This document shows, piece after piece, positions 42,900-52,053 of a DNA stretch of 64,000 nucleotides. Made by a program: the position numbers and the translations under genes. Source of the DNA: Corallococcus macrosporus DSM 14697. Its GTDB lineage: Bacteria > Myxococcota > Myxococcia > Myxococcales > Myxococcaceae. Positions within the stretch are counted from its first letter, which is position 1. The number at the start of each line of letters is the position of its first letter. The DNA lies in NCBI RefSeq assembly GCF_002305895.1, contig NZ_CP022203.1:5682501-5746500 (forward strand), written 5' to 3'. Under the pieces are notes generated by a model, which was given only the letters and a program-made list of their open reading frames with translations, did no database searches and had not been told where the DNA came from.

Positions 42900-43640
42900 T
42901 CAGGGCCTGCTGGCGACGAGGAGCGCCTCCACGTTTCCAGCGGGCCCGGGCACCGTTGAATCCATCAGCCCGAGCACCTCCAGCCCCTGCTCGCGGACGA
43001 ACGCCGTCACGGTGTCGATGGCGTCCTGCCGGGCGGCGACATCCCGCACCACGCCGCCCTTCCCCACCCGGTCCGGCCCCACCTCGAACTGGGGCTTCAC
43101 CAGCGCCACCAGCAGGCCGCCCGGCTCCAGGTAGGTCAGCACTGACGGCAGCACCTGGGTGAGGGAGATGAAGCTCACGTCGATGACGACCACGCCCACC
43201 TTCTCCGGCAGGTCCTCTTCCGTGAGGTAGCGCGCGTTGACGCGCTCGCGCGAACGCACCCGGGGGTCCGTGCGCAGCTTCTCGTGGAGCTGCCCGTAGC
43301 CCACGTCAATCGCGTGGACGCGCGTGGCCCCGTGCTGAAGCAGGCAGTCCGTGAAGCCGCCCGTGCTGGCGCCGATGTCCGCGGCCACCTTCCCCCGCAC
43401 GTCGAGCCCGAAGCGGTCGATGGCGCCCTTCAGCTTCAGGCCGCCGCGCGAGACGTAGGGCAACACCTCGCCCTTGAGGCGCAGCTCCGCCTCCTGAGGA
43501 ATCAGCGTGCCGGGCTTGTCCACGCGCTGGTCATCCACCACGACCTGCCCGGCCAGGATGAGCGCCTGGGCCTTGGTGCGCGACTCGGCCAGCCCGCGCT
43601 CCACCACCAGCACGTCCAGCCGCTCCTTGCGAGGCTTCAC
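42900..43640 (-). CDS. tlyA: TlyA-family rRNA 2'-O-methyltransferase
   Basis: A 246-residue cytoplasmic RNA methyltransferase. Residues 6-60 are an S4 RNA-binding domain (ERLDVLVVERGLAESRTKA). An FtsJ-like fold follows with the SAM motif VAADIGASTGGFTDCLLQ, DVGYGQL, VVVIDVSFISL and ALVKPQFEVG (K-D-K-E-like catalytic set). In actinobacteria TlyA methylates 16S and 23S rRNA cytidines. The older label haemolysin is misleading. The GTG at 43640 overlaps the dxs stop as GTGA. Confidence 0.95.
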   Translation of the reverse strand: MKPRKERLDVLVVERGLAESRTKAQALILAGQVVVDDQRVDKPGTLIPQEAELRLKGEVLPYVSRGGLKLKGAIDRFGLDVRGKVAADIGASTGGFTDCLLQHGATRVHAIDVGYGQLHEKLRTDPRVRSRERVNARYLTEEDLPEKVGVVVIDVSFISLTQVLPSVLTYLEPGGLLVALVKPQFEVGPDRVGKGGVVRDVAARQDAIDTVTAFVREQGLEVLGLMDSTVPGPAGNVEALLVASRP

Positions 43641-45388
43641 CGTCCGCCCCCTTCCAGCAGCGCCCGGCCCGCGCGCCGCAGCCCCGCGGCGTCCAGCCCG
43701 AGCTCCGCGCGCTGCGCCCGCGCGTCCCCATGCGGAACGAACGCGTCCGGCATGCCCATCAGCCGGACCCGGGCCAGCACCCCGTGCGCCGCGAAGAGCT
43801 CCAGCACCGCGCCGCCCAGGCCGCCCCGCGTGGTGCCCTCCTCGGCCACCACGACAGGGCCCGCCCGGCCGGCCTCCAGCACCGCGGCCTCATCCAACGG
43901 CGAGGCCCGGCGCGCGTCCAACACGCTCCAGCCCGGCTCGCCCCGCGCGGCCTCCAGCGCGGCGAGGCCCAGGGGCCCCAGCGTCACCAGCGTCAGCCGG
44001 GGCTGCTCGGCCCGAAGCAGCCAGCGCGCGCCACGCAGTGGGACGGCCTCCTCCGCCACGCCTTCCGGCAGCGGCGGCAGCGTGCCGCGTGGGAAGCGGA
44101 TGACGGATGGGCGCGGCGAGGCCAGGGCCGTGTCCAACATGGGCGCCAGGTCCTCTCCCACCATGGGAGCCCACAGGTCCAGGTCCGGCAGGGGGCGCAG
44201 CGAGGCCACGTCGTAGGTGCCCTGGTGCGTGGCCCCGTCCGCGCCCACCAGCCCCGCGCGGTCCACCGCGAAGACGACGGGCAGGCCCGGCAGACACACG
44301 TCGTGGATGACCTGGTCGTAGGCGCGCTGGAGGAACGTGGAATAGATGCAGCACACCGGGCGCGCGCCCGCCGCCGCCAGCCCCGCGCTGAAGGTGACGG
44401 CGTGCTGCTCCGCGATGCCCACGTCGTGCACCCGGTCCGGGAAGCGCGCCTTGAGCGCGTTGAGCGCCGAGCCCTCCAACATCGCGGGCGTCACCGCCAC
44501 CACGCGCGAATCGCTCGCCATGGCGTCTTCCAGGACCGCCGCGAAGGCCTCGCTGAAGGTCCGCTGGCCCCCGCGCGAGCGCACCAGCTTGCCGGCGCGC
44601 CACTCATACGGGCCCATGGCGTGCCCACGCGTCTGCGTGTCGGCCTCCGCCGGGGGGAAGCCCTTCCCCTTCAGCGTCAGCGCATGCACCACCACCGGAC
44701 GCGAGGAGGCGCGGGCCTCGCGCAGCGCGCGAATCAGCGCGCCCAGGTCATGCCCGTCCACCGGGCCCAGGTAGGTGAAGCCCAGGCCCTCGAAGAAGCC
44801 GCGGGCCTCGTGGGTGCGCAGCATCGCGGGGATGGCCCCCACGTTGGCGCTGATGGACATCTGGTTGTCGTTGAGGACGACAATCAGCGGCAGGTGGCTG
44901 CCGCCCGCGTTGTTGAGGCCCTCGAAGGTGAGGCCGCCCGTGAGGCCGCCGTCGCCCAGCACCGCCACGACGTGGCCCCGGTGCCCCTGCATCCGCCGGC
45001 CTTCCAGCACGCCCAGCGCCGCCGACACCGCCGTGCACGAATGCCCCGCCAGCAGCGCGTCGTGTGGGCTCTCCCGAGGGTCCAGGAACGGCGCGATGCC
45101 GCCCGCGTGCCGCAGCGTGTGCATGCGCTCGCGCCGCCCGGTGAGGAGCTTGTGCGCGTACGTCTGGTGCCCCACGTCGAACAGGAGCGCGTCACCCGGC
45201 GAATGGAACACCCGGTGCAGCGCGACGATGAGCTCCACCGCCCCCAGGGAGGCCCCGAGGTGTCCGCCCACGCGCCCGCAGATGGAGATGATGTCCTCGC
45301 GGAGCTCCTGGCACAGGCCCGGCAACGCCTCCTCTGGAAGCGACCGGACGTCCGAGGGCGAGCCGATGCGTGCCAGCCACTCCGACAT
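43637..45388 (-). CDS. dxs: 1-deoxy-D-xylulose-5-phosphate synthase
   Basis: Dxs joins pyruvate and glyceraldehyde 3-phosphate with thiamine diphosphate, the first step of the MEP isoprenoid pathway. The 583-residue protein is shorter than most (about 620). It has the transketolase-type His motifs (FDVGHQTYAHK), the ThDP/Mg site VLGDGGLTGG with NDNQMSIS, DGHDLGALI, and the pyrimidine-domain VGIAEQHAVTFSAGLA and TYDVASLRPLP. The reduced length comes mostly from a short linker between domains I and II. The ATG at 45388 shares one base with the ispA stop (TGATG), so ispA, dxs and tlyA are translationally coupled. Confidence 0.95.
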   Translation of the reverse strand: MSEWLARIGSPSDVRSLPEEALPGLCQELREDIISICGRVGGHLGASLGAVELIVALHRVFHSPGDALLFDVGHQTYAHKLLTGRRERMHTLRHAGGIAPFLDPRESPHDALLAGHSCTAVSAALGVLEGRRMQGHRGHVVAVLGDGGLTGGLTFEGLNNAGGSHLPLIVVLNDNQMSISANVGAIPAMLRTHEARGFFEGLGFTYLGPVDGHDLGALIRALREARASSRPVVVHALTLKGKGFPPAEADTQTRGHAMGPYEWRAGKLVRSRGGQRTFSEAFAAVLEDAMASDSRVVAVTPAMLEGSALNALKARFPDRVHDVGIAEQHAVTFSAGLAAAGARPVCCIYSTFLQRAYDQVIHDVCLPGLPVVFAVDRAGLVGADGATHQGTYDVASLRPLPDLDLWAPMVGEDLAPMLDTALASPRPSVIRFPRGTLPPLPEGVAEEAVPLRGARWLLRAEQPRLTLVTLGPLGLAALEAARGEPGWSVLDARRASPLDEAAVLEAGRAGPVVVAEEGTTRGGLGGAVLELFAAHGVLARVRLMGMPDAFVPHGDARAQRAELGLDAAGLRRAGRALLEGGGR

Positions 45389-46281
45389 CAGGACTTCCGC
45401 TCCACCGCGTAGCGCGCCAGCGCCGCCAGCGGACCGTCCTCGCCCTCCAGGGGGCGCACGGCCGCGATGGCCTCCGCCACCTTGTCGTTCGCGAGCTTCC
45501 GTGACGCCTCCAGGCCCACCACCGCCGGAAAGGTGAAGCGCCCGGCCGCCGCGTCCGCGCCCGCGGGCTTGCCCAGGTCCACCGCCGTGGCCGTCACGTC
45601 CAGTACGTCGTCGGCGATCTGGAACGCCAGCCCCACCGCGTCACCGTACGTGTCCGCGCGCCGCAGCGCGTCCGCGTCCCCCCCTCCGGCCAGCACGCCC
45701 ATGCGGCACGCGGCGCGGATGAGGGCCCCCGTCTTCATGCGGTGCAGGCGGACGAGGTAGTCCAGCGCGGACGGCCGGTCCTCGGCGGTGTCCAACACCT
45801 GGCCCCCCACCATGCCCGCCGCGCCCGAGCACACCGCCAGCTCCCGGCACAGCGCCGCGCGCACGCCTTCGGGCCCGCTGGCCACCAGCGTGAAGGCCTC
45901 CGTCAACAGCGCGTCGCCCGCGAGGATGGCCAGGGACTCGCCGTACACCTTGTGGTTGGTGGGCCGGCCCCGGCGGTAGTCGTCGTCGTCCATCGCCGGA
46001 AGGTCGTCATGCACCAGCGAATACGTGTGCACGTACTCCAGCGCGCACGCCGCGTCCCCCGCCACCTCGGACAGGGTGCTCTCACGCGCCACGGCGTCCG
46101 CGAAGGCCAGGCAGAGCACCGGGCGCAGGCGCTTGCCACCGGCCAGCAGGGAGTAGCGCATGGCCTCGACGAGCTTCGGCGGCGCCCCGGCCGGCCCGAG
46201 CCGCTCCACGCGCTCGTTCAGCAGCGCCTCGACGCGCGCCTGCTGGGCGGCCAGGAAGGTCTTCAGTTGAAACGTTGCCAC
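45388..46281 (-). CDS. ispA: Polyprenyl (farnesyl/geranylgeranyl) diphosphate synthase
   Basis: A 297-residue cytoplasmic prenyltransferase supplying C15-C20 diphosphates to quinone, undecaprenyl and carotenoid routes. It has GGKRLRPVL, the first Asp-rich motif HDDLPAMDDDDYRRG, GDALLTEAF, MVGGQVLD, KTGALI and the second motif QIADDVLD. The two residues inserted in DDLPAMDD are typical of bacterial farnesyl-type enzymes. The GTG at 46281, with AAGGA 5 nt upstream, gives an N-terminus consistent with the family. It is co-transcribed with dxs. Confidence 0.94.
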   Translation of the reverse strand: MATFQLKTFLAAQQARVEALLNERVERLGPAGAPPKLVEAMRYSLLAGGKRLRPVLCLAFADAVARESTLSEVAGDAACALEYVHTYSLVHDDLPAMDDDDYRRGRPTNHKVYGESLAILAGDALLTEAFTLVASGPEGVRAALCRELAVCSGAAGMVGGQVLDTAEDRPSALDYLVRLHRMKTGALIRAACRMGVLAGGGDADALRRADTYGDAVGLAFQIADDVLDVTATAVDLGKPAGADAAAGRFTFPAVVGLEASRKLANDKVAEAIAAVRPLEGEDGPLAALARYAVERKS

Positions 46282-46298
46282 GCGCGTCCTTGCTCCTC

Positions 46299-46679
46299 TT
46301 ATGGAATCTGGGCGGGCACCAGCTCGCGGATGCGGCTGACGAGCTTGTCCATGTCCAGCGGCTTGACGAAGTAGTCCGCGGCGCCCACCGCCATGCCGTG
46401 CCGCTTGTCCTCGGGCTCGCCGCGGCCACTGATGAAGATGACGGGGATGTCCCGGAACTGCTCGTTCTTCTTCACCGCCCGGCACAGCTCGAAGCCGTCA
46501 ATCCAGGACATGTTCACGTCCAGGAGGATGGCGTGCGGCCGGTGCAGTTGGAGCGACGCGATGAGCCGCAGGCCGTTGGCCGCCAGGGTGACGGCGAAGC
46601 CCTCGTCCTCCAGGGCCGCCGCCAGCAGCTCCCGCGTGTCGCGGTCGTCATCGACGATGGTGATTTTCGGCTTCGACAT
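46299..46679 (-). CDS. Single-domain response regulator
   Basis: A 126-residue receiver domain with no output domain. The acidic pocket is VDDDRDTRE, the acceptor Asp lies in [12 protein letters not shown], the switch Ser is in VIFISGRG and the Lys in YFVKPLDM. Such CheY-like proteins act by protein contact in phosphorelays. No kinase is adjacent. It is 17 nt upstream of ispA and 26 nt after xseB, so it is in the same leftward run. Confidence 0.93.
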   Translation of the reverse strand: MSKPKITIVDDDRDTRELLAAALEDEGFAVTLAANGLRLIASLQLHRPHAILLDVNMSWIDGFELCRAVKKNEQFRDIPVIFISGRGEPEDKRHGMAVGAADYFVKPLDMDKLVSRIRELVPAQIP

Positions 46680-46705
46680 GCCGGAAATGGACGCGCCCGG
46701 AACGC

Positions 46706-47062
46706 CTAGAACGGGACGTCATCCTCCGGGGGCGGACGGGGAGCGGGAGCCCGGGGCGCCGCGGGTGCGGCCGCCGCCGGCCGTGCCGCCACCGACAGGG
46801 GCGCCACCACGTCGTTGCCGTCCTCGTCCAGCAGGAGCTGCTCGATGCGCTGCTCCGCCTCGGTGAGCAGCTTCTCGCCCCGGCGCACCAGCCGGATGCC
46901 TTCCTCGAAGGCCTTCAGCGAGTCCTCCAGGGAGAGATTGCCGCTCTCCAGACGGCCCACCGTCTCCTCGAGCCGGGAGACCACGTCCCCGTATTGCTCG
47001 GGGACCTCGGCCTCCGCCACCTTGTCCGCCTTGGGCGCCTTGTCCGACTTCGCCACTGCCAT
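46706..47062 (-). CDS. xseB: Exodeoxyribonuclease VII small subunit
   Basis: XseB oligomerises on XseA to form exonuclease VII, which degrades single-stranded DNA. The 118-residue protein has the helical hairpin core (residues 25-80: [37 protein letters not shown]) followed by an Ala/Pro-rich tail of about 35 residues not found in the ~80-residue E. coli protein, ending EDDVPF. The tail resembles the acidic-aromatic tip of SSB-type proteins, which may be coincidence. It lies 42 nt after xseA. Confidence 0.93.
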   Translation of the reverse strand: MAVAKSDKAPKADKVAEAEVPEQYGDVVSRLEETVGRLESGNLSLEDSLKAFEEGIRLVRRGEKLLTEAEQRIEQLLLDEDGNDVVAPLSVAARPAAAAPAAPRAPAPRPPPEDDVPF

Positions 47063-47104
47063 CCACCTCCCCGTGTGGGGCGCGGGACTCTAGAGGGTGG
47101 CCCG

Positions 47105-48814
47105 TCAGCAGTCCACCGGCCCTTTCACCGCCGTGACGGTGGCTTCGATTTCTTCACACCCACCCAGCGTCTTCGCCCCGTTCGACGCGAGCTTCAACCC
47201 CAGGCGCTCGCCCACCTGGACATCCGCGCCGGTGCGGACCACCGCGCCGTCGCGCTGGCGGAACACCACCGAATAGCCCCGCGACATCACCTTCAACGGG
47301 CTCATGGCGTCCAGACGTCCCTCCAGACGCTGGAAACGCTTCTGTGCATCCGCCAGGGCCCCCTGCTGGAGCGCCAGCAGCCGCGCCCGGTGCGCGGCCA
47401 GCCGGGCACGCTCGCGCGCCACCTGCCCCGCCGGCGAGGCCCGCTCCAGCCCCAGCCGCGCCGTCGCCAGCGCGCCGTGCCGGGTCGCCACACCTGCGCG
47501 CACCGCCTCCGACAGCCGCATGGCCAGCTTCAAGAGGTGCGCCCGCTGTTCACCCAGGCGCGCCTGGGGACGCGCCCGCTGCAGCCGCTCCGTCAGCGCC
47601 CGCAGTTGCTCACGGTGCCCACGCACCGCGGGCCGCAGCACGCGCATCATCGACTCCACCTGCTCGGACAGGTGCAGCCGCTGGTGGTTGATGGCCCGGC
47701 GCGGGTCCTCCAGGCGCGACGCGAGCTGCCCCTGCTCCTCGCGCAGCTCCAGCACCCGCCGCTCCATGGCGCGCCGCAGCCGGCCCGCCTGCGTGGCCAG
47801 CGTCAGCTCCAGGTCCGCCAGCACGGGCGCCAGCCGCTCCGCCGCGGCGCTGGGCGTGGGCGCGCGCAGGTCCGCCACGAAGTCGGCGATGGTGAAGTCG
47901 ATTTCGTGGCCAATGGCGGACACCACCGGCACCGGCGAGGCGAAGATGGCGCGGGCCACCCGCTCCTCGTTGAAGGTCCAGAGGTCCTCCACCGAGCCAC
48001 CCCCGCGCGTCACCACGATGACGTCCACGTCCGTGCGCGCCAGCCGCTCGATGGCGCGGGCCACCTCCACGGCGGAGCCTTCACCCTGCACGCGCGCGTC
48101 CGCCACCAGGACGCTCTGCCGCGGGTTGCGCGAGTGCAGCACGCGCAGGAAGTCCTGGAGCGCCGCGCCGGTGCGGCTCGTCACCACGCCGATGCGCCGG
48201 GGCAGGAACGGCGGCGGCCTGGGGGGACGCACCCGCCCGGGCCCGATGAGCCCCTCCTGGGCCAGCCGCTCCTTGAGCTGCTCGAAGGCCAGCGCCAGCG
48301 CGCCCTCGCCCACCGGCTCCAGCCGCTGGACGATGAGGCTGTAGCGGCCCTGCGGCTCGTAGAGGTCCACGCTGCCTTCGGCGATCACCTCCATGCCGTC
48401 GCGCAGCGCGAAGCGCAGCCGGGCCGCCATGGACGCCCACACCTTGGCGTCAATGGCCGCGCCCGCGTCCTTCAGGGAGAAGTACCAGTGCCCCCGGGCG
48501 TTGGGCCCGCGGAAGCCCGTCACCTCGCCGCGCACGATGACGCGGGCGAAGCGCGACTCCAGCGTCTGCTTGAGCTGGCGGGTCAGCTCGCCCACCGACA
48601 GCACCACGCGCTCGGGCTTGGGCGGCGGCGGTGGCGCGCCCTCCATGGGCCCCAGGAGCGAGGTGCCGTCCTCCTCCACCGGCGGCGGCGGCCTGGGCGC
48701 CGCCGACTTCCGCGCGGCCGTGGGCGCACGCGGGGTGGAGGCGCCACCGCCAAACAGGTCGCCCTGCTGGCCCACCGGCGGCGGCGTGCCGCCTCCCACC
48801 TTGCGCCGGGTCAT
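47105..48814 (-). CDS. xseA: Exodeoxyribonuclease VII large subunit
   Basis: A 569-residue nuclease subunit. Residues 1-70 are an added Pro/Gly-rich region. Then comes an OB fold (VLSVGELTRQLKQTLESRF; GRGHWYF-like ARGHWYFSLKD), the catalytic domain (GVVTSRTGAALQDFL; VVTRGGGSVEDLWTFNEE; SAIGHEIDFTIADFVAD), a long coiled coil and a C-terminal strand region (MSRGYSVVFRQ). The ATG at 48814 overlaps the stop of the FHA gene by 4 nt (ATGA), tying DNA repair to the Tad-like genes in one transcript. Confidence 0.95.
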   Translation of the reverse strand: MTRRKVGGGTPPPVGQQGDLFGGGASTPRAPTAARKSAAPRPPPPVEEDGTSLLGPMEGAPPPPPKPERVVLSVGELTRQLKQTLESRFARVIVRGEVTGFRGPNARGHWYFSLKDAGAAIDAKVWASMAARLRFALRDGMEVIAEGSVDLYEPQGRYSLIVQRLEPVGEGALALAFEQLKERLAQEGLIGPGRVRPPRPPPFLPRRIGVVTSRTGAALQDFLRVLHSRNPRQSVLVADARVQGEGSAVEVARAIERLARTDVDVIVVTRGGGSVEDLWTFNEERVARAIFASPVPVVSAIGHEIDFTIADFVADLRAPTPSAAAERLAPVLADLELTLATQAGRLRRAMERRVLELREEQGQLASRLEDPRRAINHQRLHLSEQVESMMRVLRPAVRGHREQLRALTERLQRARPQARLGEQRAHLLKLAMRLSEAVRAGVATRHGALATARLGLERASPAGQVARERARLAAHRARLLALQQGALADAQKRFQRLEGRLDAMSPLKVMSRGYSVVFRQRDGAVVRTGADVQVGERLGLKLASNGAKTLGGCEEIEATVTAVKGPVDC

Positions 48815-50565
48815 CGAGACAGCTTCTCGACCCAGGACTTCGCCTTCCCGTGGTACTCGTCGTCGGGCGGCGTCATGGCCACCACGTCCCTGAACTTGGG
48901 CAGGGCCTCGTCGGGGCTCCCGTCCTTCAGGGAGTAGGCCTGGAGGTAGACGTCCTTCGCCTTCGCCCTGAGCTCCGAGATGATGTTGGACGCGCCCGCG
49001 TGGCCGGGGTCCGCCTGCAGCGCCTTGCGCGAGTAGTCCATGGCGCGGCTCCACTGGCCCGCCGCCTTCGCGCCCGCGGCGCTCTTGTAGAAGATGGTGG
49101 CGGCGCGCGTGCCCGCGTTGCGCGCCATCTTGCTGGGGCGGCCGCCGGTGATGTTCCTGTCCAGCGCCATCAGCTTGGACAGGCCCTTGGCATCCAGGTC
49201 CTCCAGCCGCTTGTACAGGTTGCCGAACTCGGTCACCTGCCCCAGCACCTTCTTGCACTGCTGCGTGCGCGCCATGCACGCGTTGAGGATGGCCACTGCG
49301 CCGGACATGTCACCGTCGCGGAAGCGGTCGACGGCGGGCTCCCACGGCTTGGGCGCGGGCCCCTGGACCACGGGCCTGGGCGTGTCACGGACGATGATGG
49401 CCTGCGCCGCCTGCTCGTTGATGAGCTTCGCGTCGCGGTGCTCCGGGAAGGCCATCAGGACGTCGTCGGTGATGGCCTTGGCCATGTCGAGCTGGTTCTC
49501 GTCCAGCAGCTTGCGGGCCTCGAGCGTGCGCGTGTCCGCGGCCTCCGAAAGCGCGCGCTTCGCGGCGTTCACCTGCTCGTAGAGGAACTGGCTCTCCCCC
49601 GTGGCGGCCAGCAACGTGCCGGCCTTGCCCAGCTCCTTCTTCGCCAGGGCGTCCTGGGCCGCCATCAGCTTCTCCTGGACGGGAATCTCCCGCGCGGCGT
49701 GCCCGAGGTAGTCCGCCACGCCCGGGTACTGCGGGGCCTCCGCCTGGAGTTCTTCCAGCTTGGCCTTCGCCTCGACCCACTTGCCCTCGCGCACCAGGTT
49801 CTTCGCGTCCTGGAACAGGCCTCCCAGGAAGGCCCGGCGGTCCTTGCCCTGCTGGGCCTCCTCCGCGGCCGCCTGCTGCTGCTTCTGGACGTTCATCCGC
49901 ACCACGCCCAGCCCCGCGAACAGCACCACCACCGCGCCCACCGCGCCCAGCTTGATGAGCTTCTTCTTCTTCAGCTCCTCGGGCGAGGGCGCCGCGGCCG
50001 CCGACGAGCGCGCGCTGCGCACGCGGCCCCCCTCCGGACGGGGCCCCGGACGGGGCGGCACCGCGCCGCGGCTGCCAGAGGCCGCCGGACGGGGACGCGG
50101 TCCGGGCGCGGCCGCGGGCGAACTCACCATCATCGTGGAGTTGGCCACGTCCTCGAAGCGCAGCTCCGTGTCGCCCAGCGTGATGACGTCGCCGTTGGCC
50201 AGGGGCGTCTCGTCGCTGATGACGTCGCCGTTGATGAGCGTGCCGTTGCCGGAGCCCAGGTCGCTCACCGCCCAGCCCCCGCCCACCTTCCGCACCATGA
50301 CGTGCTTGCGGGACACGGAGGTGTCCGGGATGCAGATGGCGTTATCGGTCGCTCGCCCGATGACGTACTCCTCCTCGGACAGGGCAAACTCCTCACCATC
50401 CTTGGGGCCAGCGATGCAGATGAGCCGGGCCGCGGACGAGACGGGGGCGGGCGCGGGCCGGGCGGACGTCCTGCGCACGGCGGGACGGGACCCGGTCCCA
50501 CCCGTGGGCGCCCCCGAGGGGGGCCTGCGGCGTGCCGGAGGGGAACCGTTGGACATGCGAATCAC
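48811..50565 (-). CDS. FHA-domain protein with a membrane anchor and helical repeats
   Basis: A 584-residue protein (GTG 50565; ATG 50556 is an alternative). Residues 1-45 are Pro/Arg-rich. Residues 48-140 are an FHA phosphothreonine-binding domain (EYVIGRATDNAICIPD; SVSRKHVMVR; DLGSGNGTLING). Residues 145-200 are a Pro/Ala linker, 205-225 a transmembrane helix (LIKLGAVGAVVVLFAGLGVV), and 230-584 a helical, TPR-like periplasmic part. FHA proteins read kinase signals, and myxobacteria have many Ser/Thr kinases. It lies between the second FHA gene and xseA. By position it belongs to the Kil-like Tad cluster; the partner is not known. Confidence 0.87.
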   Translation of the reverse strand: MIRMSNGSPPARRRPPSGAPTGGTGSRPAVRRTSARPAPAPVSSAARLICIAGPKDGEEFALSEEEYVIGRATDNAICIPDTSVSRKHVMVRKVGGGWAVSDLGSGNGTLINGDVISDETPLANGDVITLGDTELRFEDVANSTMMVSSPAAAPGPRPRPAASGSRGAVPPRPGPRPEGGRVRSARSSAAAAPSPEELKKKKLIKLGAVGAVVVLFAGLGVVRMNVQKQQQAAAEEAQQGKDRRAFLGGLFQDAKNLVREGKWVEAKAKLEELQAEAPQYPGVADYLGHAAREIPVQEKLMAAQDALAKKELGKAGTLLAATGESQFLYEQVNAAKRALSEAADTRTLEARKLLDENQLDMAKAITDDVLMAFPEHRDAKLINEQAAQAIIVRDTPRPVVQGPAPKPWEPAVDRFRDGDMSGAVAILNACMARTQQCKKVLGQVTEFGNLYKRLEDLDAKGLSKLMALDRNITGGRPSKMARNAGTRAATIFYKSAAGAKAAGQWSRAMDYSRKALQADPGHAGASNIISELRAKAKDVYLQAYSLKDGSPDEALPKFRDVVAMTPPDDEYHGKAKSWVEKLSR

Positions 50566-50592
50566 CGACTTCCTGTCGAAGGGAGCACGCGC

Positions 50593-52047
50593 CTACAGCT
50601 CGTGCTCGTAAGCCAACTGCAAACCTAGATTGTGGCAGCGATGCTCGGCTGTAGGGAAGCGGCGACCCATTTCCTGCAACGCGGCCCGAGCCGTCCGCGC
50701 GTTCCGGTACTGTACGCTGCGTTGGAAATCGAGCATCAGCTGGCTGCACTTGTGGTCCAGCTCGGCTGCTACCTGACCGAGCTGGAAGCGGACGTCCTGA
50801 TAGATGTCCGGCTTCGTGTCCAGCGCCTCCAGCGTCACCCACGCGAACCGGTACTGCTGCCACGCCTTGAAGAGGTTCTCCGCGCCGACGTCGCGCGTCT
50901 CATAGAAACGCGCGGCCGCTGACACGTACTGGCGCGCCTTGGCCAGCAGCTCCTCCTGTGGGAGCTCCGGCACGGGGATGATCTCCAGGCGCAGGTTCCA
51001 CACGCGCCAGGTCTCCCGCCCCGGCGGGTTGCGGACGTTGTCGAAGACGAAGGAGTTGAGCTCGCCCCGCTTGAGCGCGCTCGGCGGGAGGATCTGCTCC
51101 AGCCCGCGCTCCGTCGAGGCGTTCACGTCCGGCGGCACCCAGCCCACGTCCACGCCGTTGACGACCAGCGACACCTCCTCCTTGGAGATGCCACTGGCCA
51201 TGTAGTGCACCACCGCCACGGCCCGCGTCGGGGTGACGAACTCGAAGGCGAACGACTTGTGGTCCGGGTTCTCCCACGTCACGCCCTCGCCCACCCCGAA
51301 CGAATCGGAGATGAGCTCGAAGGTCAGGTCCTGCGGCTCCGCGCCAGAGGCGCGGCCCTCGCCCACGGGCATGAAGATGACGGCCAGCACGCCCACCAGT
51401 GCCAGGACCAGGCCGCTGCCCACGGCGCCCACGCCCAGGCGCGCCGGCGTGGAGAGCTGGCCCCACCACAGCAGCAGCCTGCCCGCCGGGCTGTTCGACA
51501 GCTCCCGGCGGCGGCGCGCGCGGTCCGCCGCGGACAAGCCCTCGCCGGGCTCGGCCCTGGCCACGGCGGCCGTGCCCGGACGCACCGGCACCACCGCGGG
51601 CTGCTGCGCGGTGGGGAAGCCCTCCGGCAGCACGATGCCGCTGGCGGCGGGCACCGGGTCGTTCAGGCGGATGGGGCGGGTGGCGTCCGGGTCAACGGGA
51701 GGGAGGGGGTCCCCCCGGCGGATGGGCCGGGTGGCGTCCTCGTCCCCTTCCGGCGGCACCCAGACGAAGGTGAACTCCACCGGGCCCACGCCAATCTTGT
51801 CCCCGTCCCGGAGCTGCTGCTCTCCGGACAGCAGGCTCCCGTTGAGCACGGTGCCGTTCGAGCTGCCCATGTCCGCGACGTAGTACTTGTCGTCGCGGAG
51901 CACGATGCGGGCGTGTTGGCGCGACACGCCGTGGTCGTGCAACACCAGGTCATTCTCCGAGGTGCGGCCGATGTTGACCTCGGCCGACTCGAAGGTGAGC
52001 TCCCGTCCTGTCTGGAGCCCCTGGGTGATGGTCAGGAGGATGGGCAC
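50593..52047 (-). CDS. FHA-domain protein with single transmembrane helix and periplasmic domain
   Basis: A 484-residue protein. Residues 1-95 are FHA (ILLTITQGLQTGRELTFES; VNIGRTSENDLVL; VSRQHARIVLRD; DMGSSNGTVLNG), at the very N-terminus. Residues 100-195 are a polar linker with two DPDATRPIR-type threonine-containing repeats (DATRPIRRGDP and DATRPIRLNDP), which could be phosphorylation targets. Residues 205-230 are a transmembrane helix, and 240-484 are periplasmic. It starts at GTG 52047, 6 nt after tadC. Two FHA proteins next to TadB/TadC suggest phospho-control of the assembly platform (inference). Confidence 0.87.
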   Translation of the reverse strand: MPILLTITQGLQTGRELTFESAEVNIGRTSENDLVLHDHGVSRQHARIVLRDDKYYVADMGSSNGTVLNGSLLSGEQQLRDGDKIGVGPVEFTFVWVPPEGDEDATRPIRRGDPLPPVDPDATRPIRLNDPVPAASGIVLPEGFPTAQQPAVVPVRPGTAAVARAEPGEGLSAADRARRRRELSNSPAGRLLLWWGQLSTPARLGVGAVGSGLVLALVGVLAVIFMPVGEGRASGAEPQDLTFELISDSFGVGEGVTWENPDHKSFAFEFVTPTRAVAVVHYMASGISKEEVSLVVNGVDVGWVPPDVNASTERGLEQILPPSALKRGELNSFVFDNVRNPPGRETWRVWNLRLEIIPVPELPQEELLAKARQYVSAAARFYETRDVGAENLFKAWQQYRFAWVTLEALDTKPDIYQDVRFQLGQVAAELDHKCSQLMLDFQRSVQYRNARTARAALQEMGRRFPTAEHRCHNLGLQLAYEHEL

Positions 52048-52053
52048 GGGGCG

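Noticed and set aside
42900-43640. Haemolysin annotation for TlyA
   Set aside because: S4 and FtsJ-like folds with a SAM motif show an rRNA methyltransferase.
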